From Echiichthys vipera (taxonomy: Eukaryota; Chordata; Actinopteri; Perciformes; Trachinidae), in NCBI GenBank assembly GCA_963691815.1, contig OY829648.1, positions 21,386,127-21,450,126 of the forward strand: a stretch of 64,000 nt of DNA, given 5' to 3'. The notes below the pieces were generated by a model, which had not been told where the DNA came from, searched no databases, and was given only the letters and a program-made list of their open reading frames with translations. Shown here one piece after another: positions 1 to 10,800 of the stretch. How positions within the stretch are numbered: the stretch's first letter is position 1; each line of letters starts with the position of its first letter. A program made the position numbers and the translations under genes.

Positions 1-72
1 GCGAACCCTGAACCAACCAACTCTGTATTCGCATTAAATATGTCTAATATCGTTTGCTGTCAAACGCCTCAG
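1..72 (+). other. ivns1abp: Probable 3' end of ivns1abp 5'UTR exon 1
   Basis: The sequence CTCAG|GTAAGATG at 68-80 is a strong 5' splice donor, and the next plausible acceptor on this strand opens the UTR exon at 4243. The transcription start would then lie at or before the window edge. This is inference from the splice signal only; there is no coding sequence here to confirm it. Confidence 0.45.
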
Positions 73-3000
73 GTAAGATGTTTTCTAGAGGAAATGCTTC
101 TCTCTGACGTCTTATAACGTTGCTGTTAAAAAGAAACCGTTAAATCTGTCGTTGGGTCTGTCTTTCTGTTTTATTTCAGCTTAATTTACAAAGAAATCCT
201 AAGCTGTGGATGGATGTATTAAGCGCTTGACATGAATGGTAGCTGCTGTCTTTGGTCAGACTGGGTGGAAACTGCTGGAAACGTTACTGGCGCGCGGACA
301 ATGTCGCACGCAGCTAAGCTAGCGTTGAATGACGCGGGCGTTTGGCACATATAGGTCCAGCTAACGACGTGGTGAAGCTAACCAGTTAACGGACACGGGA
401 AAACCACCGTTACTATTCGCCATGGTTTAATTTAATAAATTGAGCCGGTGTGGGCGGCTGTCTCATGGCTTCTCATCTCCGTTAAGCAGCAGGTTGTGTA
501 GCTATAAAGCTAACACGCAGTAGCTTCAGAGCTTCTCCATCTCTCTTCTGCGTGACTCCACGTTACCTCGCCTGTGAGCTAACGTTTAACGTGTTTCTGC
601 AATGTCAAAGTCTATTAAATGAACCTGTTTGTGGTGGAGGGAATCATGTTAGACTAGCTGGCCCTGGTAACGTTACAGTAGTTTCTCCACTAGAGGAGGT
701 GGAGGCAGGAAGATGAATGGCATTGCTTTGCAGCGAATAGACAAACATGGGGGACATACCGGGCAGCCAAATGAAGACTTTACCCACTGGGGGGTTGGCA
801 GGGTGGGGTGACGAAGCATGGGTACACAGTGTCCTCTTTTCACCCTAAATGTAAGAGCCTTATTGTCGGACTTTATGGGTCGGGGACCATTCTTGACACA
901 ATATCGATGCGCCACTGTTTCTGTCGACGTTTAGCGTTGTGTGCTGTACTGTATCGATTATCTAGTAAAAGGAAATTGTCTAGCCGGTTCTTAACGTTTC
1001 CGATTTCCTAATGCGCTTAAGTGTGGCAGGTTGCCTTGTGCCATGGTAGTATTTGACCTACTGTGCGTTTAATCCGGTTCTGAAGCTGGAAACGACGTCG
1101 AAATTAACACATTACATACCGTAGATTAGTGATTTTATGAAAAGGGTGACTTTTTTTTAGCAGGCTCTATATGGCGTATCTAATAGATGATTAATCAAAC
1201 ATCCCTGCTCATGCTTAGACATATACTCCCTTTTGTGGTACTGACATGTGTTGCTCTTGTATTTAAATGTTTGTGTTTTTTGATTTCTCAAAACACATTT
1301 GACAACTTCCTCATTTTCATTTTTCTGTTTAGAGCCTGTTGTTGCATTTGAGGTATTATAGTATTTCAGTGCTGGTAGTGCAACGGTCAATTCTTAGGTT
1401 TATAGATCCAGTACAATGTTCACTGCCCCTCCATTTTTTTGGATAGATAAAAATCTAAAGATCTTCAGAACTTAAGTTTCCCTCATTCAAGATTTGTTAA
1501 ATGTAAGCAGTAAGTTTCCACATAGTAAATTGTGTGAAATATCCAGTAGTGCCTCTCTTCGCCACTGGAGGGGTGTCTAAAGATCATTGATTGTTCAGTG
1601 GTCGGCCTGCACGTTTGTGACTGACTAATCAGGAGGAAAATGGAGTGAGAAAATACATTCAGGGCTACCCCCTTCAAGCATAAGCTGAAATATCCACATT
1701 TAAAGCTCCCTGTGTCTGCCTGGCATTTTTGTCTATACACTGACCTGTTATTTCCCCATTATGTAGTATAGTTTTGCGACATGAATTTTTTTCCACATAA
1801 ATGACCAAAAAGTCAACCATTTCTTTAGAAGGCAATGATTTAAAACATAGTTTGCATTTATCAGCCAAATATAGCAGTTTTCAAGTAGCCAGATATCATT
1901 GACATTTGCTGGTTCCCCGAGTGGCTTTGGTGTAAGGTTGTTTACAGAAGATTATTATTATTATTAAATCACAGCTGTAGCAAGGGGCCTGGTAGAGTGT
2001 TTAGATGGAGAAATGGGGGGGCGCGTGTGGACCTAAATGTGTGGAGGAGTTGAGCTTTTGAGCCTTCACGAGGAGTCTTCTGCCAGATGTTGCATAACGA
2101 CTCAAAACTGGGTCAGTGTTCCCTCCATCCACACACAGGATAAATTATAGCTTTCCATGCTCTTCAGTACAATACAAAAAGGCCTTATTCTAGCAAGTGT
2201 GATTGTGCTTGAGCATTTACCCGTAAAACACTCTGGCACATTTCCAAGCAATCTTAGTTTTACACCTCCACCTTTCACACGTTTTTGCCAAGCAGTCGTG
2301 CAGCATGAGATGTACATGTGCTCAGTGTGTTTTTAACTTTCACGCTGCACATGATTAGCATCTTTCTAGGTGGAAAATTCTCAAGACAGAACTCATCTGA
2401 CAGTGACTGATAAAAGTAACTTGCATTATTTGACAACAAAGCAAAGCTTTTTGCATTGTGCTGTTTAAGTGTCATCAAAAGGATAAAGAAAAAAAACAGT
2501 TTTCTTTATCCTTTTGATGACACTTAAACAGCACAATGAGAGACAAATGTTACAGAAAAATATTATTTCATTAAAAATAATATGATAAGATGCTGTTCAG
2601 ATATGGCCTTGGGTTTTCAAAATGTTTTTATACCTTCCCTTTAAATCATCTGACTGGATAAAATGGACAAATGAACATTAGCATACAAAGAGCGTACTGT
2701 TTGTCTGCCCCAATATCAGTCCGGCTCTCTTCTAAATTGTCTGTATCATGCTAGAAGCAGCTGAAGTCGACCCAATGATTGTGCACAGTGCAACCAGACC
2801 TGAAATAGTTCTAGATAAAGCTCCTGCAAGGTTAATGAATACTTTGCTCCGTACAGAGATAGCCAAACTCTTCCTAGAGTCAGCATTTCTTTGAGTAGAG
2901 GCCTTCCTTGATCAGTTACATGGATTTTAGGCTTCATCGTTGACACTTGATGTAAGTTCTGCACACAAACCAGATAATTTTACGTAATATTATTGCACAA

Positions 3001-4242
3001 TGATTCACATGCTGTTACTGAATGTGCCACTGACGGCAGATAGTCACAAGTACATTATGCGCAGCAGTTAAGTAAATCACAGCTTTTTCTAATGAGTTGG
3101 AATTGCATGCGAGTTGGATACAGAACACTTACACATGCTAGGCTCCTGAAAGCCTTGTCACATGGAGTGTGGATATAATTTCAGACTCTGGGCAGCTGCT
3201 GTGGTCTGTCTTGTCCTTTCTCCCCATTTGGTATAGTGATAAAACTGTAATTTATTTCCTGACTGCAGATGGCTTAGTGGTGAAGTGGTTAGGCATGGAA
3301 TAACGTCAGTTGTTAATTTCTGCCTGTGAACATCTGATTTTTGAGCTCTGTTTTTCATTTGACTCATTTTGGGCTTCTAGAGACTTTATAGCTAACCCTT
3401 AAATACATAATTAAATATATTTTATATGGAAAGGTATGGGTTGCTGTCTATTGGAGGTGACATGCAAGTGTGTGTGGGGCTTGTGGGCCAGGGTTACATG
3501 GTATTTGGAGAACTGATGGCCAACCACAATTCATAGCAAAAGATAAGACCTCACCAATTGACTGGCTGTGTGGAAACTCTTGTCACAAATGGTCCCCTAT
3601 TGCATTTTCCTTATAGGCCAGTGCTTGAATAAAAGGGTCCCTATAGGGAGGAGTCAGTCAGAGTGGCTTGTCACATAAGATATAGTTGGAGTGGCCTCGC
3701 TTCAGAGACAGTGGAGACAGAGCTCAAGGCATGAAAAGGATTATACGGTCTTGCTCAGCCTGGTGAGACGCATCAGCAGGTGGGGAGATTTAAAGCACTA
3801 TATGGAGGGTGTTGTAAGGGAGGACTGCCAGAGGCATGGGCTTTAAGTTTTATTTATATCCACATTCAATAGTATTGAAAGTATAGGGGGGGGAGAGTAT
3901 ATCTACAGTTAGATTTGAACTTTTTTTTTACAATTTACTATTTTTGTATTTAAGTTTGACAACCTTTTGGTTTAAAGCATATTGGGATAAAATACTGATC
4001 TACAGTTTCCCTCCTGAATAAAATGAGGTAACGTGATCAGATAATCTATTCTTGACTGTTGTATGCATGTGCGGAATATGGAAACATTATGTACTCTGGA
4101 TGTCTCAACTGCTATCCTGTGTGCAAGGTTGCCTTGATGTACCATGTGAAACTGACTCATGGTAGCATTGCAAGGGTGCCAAGAATAGGCTGTCTCCACT
4201 TATTAAAATACTCATGTCTTATTTTTTCTCTTTTTCTTCTAG
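73..4242 (+). other. ivns1abp intron 1 (no gene)
   Basis: About 4.2 kb with only short, unsupported ORFs on either strand. The first 600 bp are relatively CpG-rich, as expected just downstream of a housekeeping promoter. The notable element is the perfect hairpin at 2454-2538, described separately. Confidence 0.45.
2454..2538. repeat. Perfect 39-bp inverted repeat with 7-nt loop
   Basis: The left arm (2454-2492, starting CATTGTGCTGTTTAAGTG) is the exact reverse complement of the right arm (2500-2538). The spacer is 2493-2499. With no mismatch in 39 bp it is either very young or maintained. It sits inside intron 1 of ivns1abp and would form a stable stem in single-stranded DNA or pre-mRNA. 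Confidence 0.97.
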
Positions 4243-4531
4243 GTTATAATGTATGACCAACACAGAATAAGTACAACTCTATAGCCAACGGGATACCGAG
4301 GACTTGATTACAGTCGCTTCAAGCCTGATAGTTTGTCCGTGCGGCTGCTCCCCCTCTCCCTTCTGCTCACGCCCGTTTAGTCAACTGGCATTTCTTCTAA
4401 CAATTTCCGATCCCTCTCCTCGGGTGAAGAAGACTTGAGTTCCACTGTGACTTCAGTCTGCTTTACCTATTGCCCACCTTCGGTTCTACTCAGCAGTGGT
4501 GCTTCCCTGGATTTGCTTTATTCTCTATTAG
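4243..4531 (+). other. ivns1abp: Probable ivns1abp 5'UTR exon 2
   Basis: It is bounded by an acceptor (TTTTTCTTCTAG, ends 4242) and a donor (ATTAG|GTAAGG, GT at 4532-4533). It lies just upstream of the coding start exon and has no long ORF, as expected of a leader exon. It holds a 12-codon upstream ORF at 4249-4284. Support is splice signals and position only. Confidence 0.6.
4249..4284 (+). promoter_or_regulatory. Upstream ORF in the ivns1abp leader exon
   Basis: ATG at 4249 opens 11 codons followed by TAG at 4282-4284, close to the 5' edge of the putative leader exon. uORFs of this kind often lower translation of the main ORF. No effect can be shown from sequence alone. Confidence 0.4.
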
Positions 4532-4748
4532 GTAAGGCCATGCCTAATACATAGGACAGATTATAATACACAATGCACATTACAGGCACCTAATCCTAAT
4601 CCTCTCTCGGGTCATCAATTAGTAAAGTCAGCTATTACAATATTGCTCCGTTTAAGGCATGTTGGACAGAGTGCAGAAGACAAGTATGCTGGGTGTTCTT
4701 GCTTAACTTGGCAAACATACATTTTTCCCCCTTATCTTTCCTCTGCAG

Positions 4749-4882
4749 GCATACCTTCAAAACTCACCAAGATGATTCCAAACGGTTATTTGATCTTTGA
4801 GGATGAGAGTTTCCTGGATTCCACTGTGGCCAAAATGAATGCTCTAAGAAAGAGTGGTCAGTTCTGCGATGTTAGACTGCAG
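4749..4882 (+). CDS. ivns1abp: ivns1abp coding exon 1 (ATG at 4772)
   Basis: The acceptor ends at 4748, followed by a 23-nt leader and then 37 codons starting MIPNGYLIFEDESFLD. The donor is CTGCAG|GTATGG. It encodes the N-terminus up to the first strand of the BTB fold and ends in phase 0. Confidence 0.96.
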
Positions 4883-7800
4883 GTATGGTTAATACAAACA
4901 CACATGCTCACACACTTTTTTTTTTTTAGAGAAGCCAGAGTCCTTTAACGGATAAAATTACATTTTTGATTGAATGAAAAACTGTTTGAGATGCAAAAGA
5001 TGTTTCTACAATCAGTGGTGCTAAATGCATTTGTGTGTATGTAGTTTATAAACACAGCATATTTCACTGGGTCTGAGTGATGAATGCTATTTATTGTGTT
5101 CAGCTTTGTGAGAGTCAAATGTAAGTCATGCCAAGTTTAGAAACAAGAAAGAGAATTGAGTATTTACTTCGTTTCCTGTTATGTTTCTGTTGCTCTCATA
5201 TCTCAATTGTGAGAACTTGTTCCCACCATTTGTATGTACAAACCTCTGAGTGGCTTGTACAGCCAATCAGGGATTCCCATTTAAATATTGCCATTGAGGA
5301 GCAAAGGAATCAAATGGCTTGGATTTCTTTTAACTTGATCATGTCGCTGTTTATGACAAACATTCTCTCAATCAATATTGGGTTTATTTCTTTTGTTTCC
5401 TTTAACCCTCAAACACTAATGTGTTTGGTAGCGGTTGTTTCCCTTGAACAACATCAAAGACATCCTAATTGTCTTTCTTCTCATTTTCTTTTCAAGGTGT
5501 GTGGCCATGAGCTGATGGCTCACCGTGCTGTTCTTGCTTGCTGCAGTCCCTACCTGTTTGAGATCTTTAATAGTGATATTGAGCCTCACGGCGTCTCACA
5601 TGTTACTTTTGAGGACTTGGACCCAGAGGCTGTGGAGATCTTGCTCAATTACGCCTATACTGCCCAGTAAGGAGCACTTTGACATTTTGCCTCTGACCTT
5701 ATCACAGCAAAATTCTCAGCTTTTGAAAAATGATTGACTTCTACTTTTTCTCTTCTGTGTGTAACACAGGCTAAAGGCAGACAAGGAACTGGTTAAGGAA
5801 GTTTACTCTGCAGCCAAAAGGTTCAAGATGGAGCGAGTTAAACAGGTTTGTTATGTGACGACACAGATGCTTTTCTGAAAAATTCAGAATTTTTTTTATG
5901 AGAAGCGCTCGGAGTGAAAAAATGCGGAGCGGTCTGAAAAAAAGATGCTGGTGCTGTGTAGATACTCAAGGCCTTTACACAATTCCCTCTGCAATAAAGC
6001 AATTGTAGGCACATTCAGGAGGGCACATTTTACTCCTTTAAACCTTGAATAAGGCAGTACATACCATATCCACTTCTTCTGTTTTTACCTTCAACAATAA
6101 AAGCCCTAGACTGCCTAACAGTTGAGTTGATCTGACAGGCAAGCATTTTAATGTCATATTTGTCATGTCCCTGGTGTGTAGAAGCCTTAACCTTTTACTT
6201 TTTAACCGCATCTAATACAATGCTACAATTTCGGTCATGATTTTTACAGGTTACAAAGAAATTAATGTTTCATTAACTTTAACATATTTCACTCACTTCT
6301 CAGATTTGTGGCGACTACCTGCTGTCTAAAATGGATTCCAACAGCGCCATCTCTTTTCGTAACTTTGCCAGCTCTATGGGAGATGCCAGAGTTTTGGCCA
6401 AGGTGGACGCCTTCATCCAGGACCATCTACTGGAAGTGTCTGAACAGGAAGACTTTCTCAAACTTCCCCGCCTCAAGGTAGTAGCTAGTATTCTTTGATC
6501 ATGAGGCTACAAGGCAACCCAATTTCAAAGTTGTAATTATAGTCCTCCTTGACTCCTGCACTAAAACTAGCCACACTTTAACTGAGTAACACACACTGGA
6601 TTAAGCTTTGTATTTTTACCTTTCTGACTTTGAAATGAGATTAACGATGCTTAGAGTATGAAGGTGCTCCTCTTATAGATTTTCCCACTGATAAAGCCTG
6701 CTGAGAATGTATTTAGGGTAGGGGTCACTGGGGAAATTACACTACATACTTTACAAGTTAACTATGGTTCAAGGTGTATATGTTGGATAAATCAAATCAA
6801 GTTGTTTGGTTGGAATACAAATATGCATTGCTGTTGCTGCTGGCCTTCATTGCGTTTTACCCTGATTTTAGGATTGTACATTGGCTGGGAGTAGTGTTAA
6901 AATGATTAGTTGATGGTCAGAGTCAATTACTTTTTGATTATGAAATACTTCGGTTAATTACAGCTTCTCAAATGTGAGGATTTGCTTTGAGCTTGTTACA
7001 CTTAACATTCTCTTTGGACACTTTAAATCCTAGATGGTACACAATTTGGTTTCCTGGAACCTTAGCTGGGAGTTGTACATCTAAAGGGTAATGGTTTAAT
7101 TATCCTGAAGTGACCCTCAAACATGACCTGTATTGATCATTTTGAGTAACATTTATGACTGGCAACTAATTGGCTAAATGCTTCTGTCCTACTTGGTTCA
7201 CTTGGCGACAAAGAAAGTGATTTAAGGCAGAGATTTAGATAAACAACCTGGACCTACAACATTTCTGTTTGGACACATGAAACATTTTTCTTGATTAATC
7301 CAAACATGTCTTAGATTTTGGCACCAGGAAGTATCTGGTTTAGTTAGTGATGTGGGTGGTTCCTAGCAACCTAATATGATAAGGTGAATCCTACCACTAT
7401 GGCAAAATGAAGGGATTTAATCACATGTACCTAAGTCTAATGAAAATTAATAATCAGTTAATATGTTCAAGTTTTCCACTTAAAAATAAGGGTCATGGTA
7501 TTCATTTCTTCAGTTAAGCAGTCATTTTATTCCTGCAAATCTAACTCTTGTTTCATCCCCTTTGTGTGTTTACAGTTAGAAGTAATGCTAGAAGACAACC
7601 TGACTCTACCCAGCAATGGCAAGCTCTACTCAAAGGTACTCAGCTGGGTGCAGCGGAGCCTTTGGGAGAATGGAGACCAACTGGAACGACTGATGGAGGA
7701 GGTCAGTACAAGGGCGTGAAGTCTCAACTTTCTGACTGATCTTCATTCCCACCCTGCCCCTTCCCCCCCCCCACTGACTCCTGTTTTTGACGTTAAGAAG

Positions 7801-10800
7801 TCATTAAGGGGGCTGAAGTAGATATGGCATGCCATTGTCATGCTGCTATGTCAGGATTCTTCTTTTTTTCCTCTGATTTATTGAGGTTTTTGCAGTAAGA
7901 AACTCTGTACCCCTGAACCATACTACAAATTAGAGGTGAGCCGAAAAGAGCTGCTGTTCGTTCTTGTTTTTTGTTTCCACTGTTTTTTTTGGTATGTGTT
8001 TTGGTTTACAAGTCTGAGAAAACTCGTTGTGCTACTCAAGTAAAAAAAAATCCTTCTAACAGGAGCTACTTTGGATGCAGATCTACTTGTTTTCTACATT
8101 GCACCTCATCTAAGTATTACAGGGCTCTTCTCTGAAACACAAAAACACGGTTCTCAAAGGTGTGACCCATGATTCTGTCTCACTGCCACTTTACTATCTG
8201 AACAGGTGCGTGTTTGTTGCTCCAGCACTAACAGACCCTCCTCCCCGTTGATTTATCTCTCCTGTAGGTTTATTAGCAGCAGCAGGAGACCAGACTGAAG
8301 AGCCAGGACTGAGCCACCAGGGTAATGAGTCAGAGAAAAGAGAGGGAGGAGACAATCACTACTGCCTCTTTGCAGCCAAGCAACACTGTGGTCCCATCTG
8401 TCCATGCCACATATACAGAGGCATCCCATTTCCCCATTTACCAGAATACATTGCTCTCAAACCTTAAGCAATAAGTACATCTAACAGGCACATTCAAGAT
8501 TTACTTTAATTGGGCATTGGACAGAAAACAGCATTGAACATTTGCATAGTGATTTGCTCAGTACAAATATTGTATTGGGCTACACATGAATGATTAACCA
8601 ACCAGGTGAAATAATACAGTATTTATCAGCAACGTTTCACAATATTTTAAGAGCCTTTCCTTCATTTTCTAAAATGACTTCAGATGGTCAACTCTGACTT
8701 CAACACATATTCTTATTGTATTATTTTGTTAAGCCTCAATGTGTTTTTGCCTTTATTTCTTGGATTTAATATTTTAATAGGTACCGTTTAAGATTAGCTT
8801 GATAGTTATTACAACCACACTACTGCCTTTAGTCATCTGGATGTGGCTGCCACCACAATGACCAGCTAGAGGACCGGTTTCCAAGCAGCAGCGGTGGAAA
8901 GAGGGCTGCATACAGCCCCTCCTCCTCCTTCTCTTCATTCTTCACAGAAGATCTTTCCAGATGCAGCCTCTCATTCTTCACCTGCTCCCTCTTTTTTTAG
9001 ATGCAAATTAAGGAGCATCACTGTCGGATACCTTCTTGAGCTCAAACATGCAGTAGCAGCGTGTCTTTTTTAAAGGAAGCTTTCCATCCAAGCGACTGAA
9101 GATCCAGGTCTTCTTCCCTTCCCCCTCTTCCTCTTCACAGCACTGCCCCCCTCTTCTTCCTCCTCCTCCCTCCCTCCTTTCCCCTTATGCTGGGGTTTTC
9201 AGTGTGTTGCCATGGAGACAGCCACATGGGTGTGTTGTTTCCTGTTTGTCTTTCAGGTGCAAACCCTGTACTACTCACCTGACCATAAGCTGGTGGAAGG
9301 AGGAGGGCTGGTGATTGATGGGCACAGTGAGGTGTTTGGTGGCGAGGAGGACCACCTTCAGTTTGTGCAGGTACTCAACAGCTTGTGCCTGGCTTTACTG
9401 TAATGAAGTGTCTACCACATTTTGCTTGGCAGTGTGTAGTGTTATTGTACAGCTTGTGTCTGGCCATGCATAAAAATACTACACAGCCTGTGCCTGGCAA
9501 GGAAAGTTATGGCTCATTTAATACCACAATGTAAAGACTGTCAGTAGATTGGCAAGTAATGTGCTAAGATGCCTCCCTGGAAATGCTGTTGAGAGCATAT
9601 GTTAAAACCACACTTGGATTTTAAAGAATCTCAACCAGCTGAACTTGGGCTGTCCTAGCTTCTTAGCCTCTATTTTGAGTTATGACCGACCTGTGTGCTG
9701 TTAGATCCTGATTGTAGTGTGGTCTGAGACTAGTTTGCAGTGCTGTTGTTGGCCTAAGATGGAATGAGATTTACAAAGAATAAAAGCGTCGTCATTAGAC
9801 CAGCTCGATCAAAGCGTAGTTTGGGGTATGATTACCTGGTGTTGTGGCCACTGGTGGGCCTGTGGTGCAAGCTTGGCTTCTGTAGCTGCACTGTGCTCTT
9901 GCAGAAGAAACCAGTACGAGAGAGCACCCAGAGACAGATGAGCTGCAGCTCTTCAGGAAGCCTGTCGCCCTCCAACCAAGCAGCAAATGCCCCGAAACTG
10001 GCCGGTAGGAGAGAGTGGAAGTACATCGCCTCTGAGAAGACCACAAGTAAGTGTGCGCATGAACTAAATGTGATTTGCCACAGTAATCACTTTTAAAATG
10101 TATTTAGTACACGTCTCATAGATGCTGCACAATAAGTGCAAGATTAAAGTTAAGTCTGTTGGCTCCAAGACCTCAAAGCTAAACAACTTGAAAGGACATA
10201 GCACCTGAATCCTGAGCTTAATATCAAAACTTTTTTCCCCTCAAGTGGCTCTAACAATCTTTATTCTTACCTTCAGACAACACCTACCTGTGTCTGGCTG
10301 TGCTGGACAGTGTATTGTGTGTGATCTTCTTGCACGGTCGCAGCAGCCCTCAGACCTCTCCCTCTGCCACCCCCTGCCTGATGAAGAGCCTCAGCTTCGA
10401 GGCCCAGCCCGAGGAGCTGGAGGAACAGCCACTCTCACCCATGCATTATGCTCGCTCTGGCTTAGGTGCCGCAGCCCTGAATGGAAGACTCATCGCAGCA
10501 GGTTAGCACTTAAGAGTTAGAAAGAAAGTGAGAGTAGCGTATTATATCATGTGAATTGAATCTGAACTGCAAGGTTGGGATACATGGGAAGCTACATGCT
10601 TCTCTCTTGGCTTAATTTCAGACTAAGACCATTGGAGCGCCCTGTTTCTTTCTGTAGCATGTACCACCAATGTCTGTAAAACATCTGGACATAAGTGTTA
10701 TAAGTACTTGTGTTAAATATGGATGTTGAGTTAAAGTTGGACCACAGAGCTCCTATGTAACCGTTATGCATCTTGACATTGCTGTAGGAGGCTACAACAG

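Noticed and set aside
5128..5670. 180-codon + strand ORF
   Set aside because: Only its last third (5497-5666) is coding, as ivns1abp exon 2; the rest is intron read-through before a clear acceptor.
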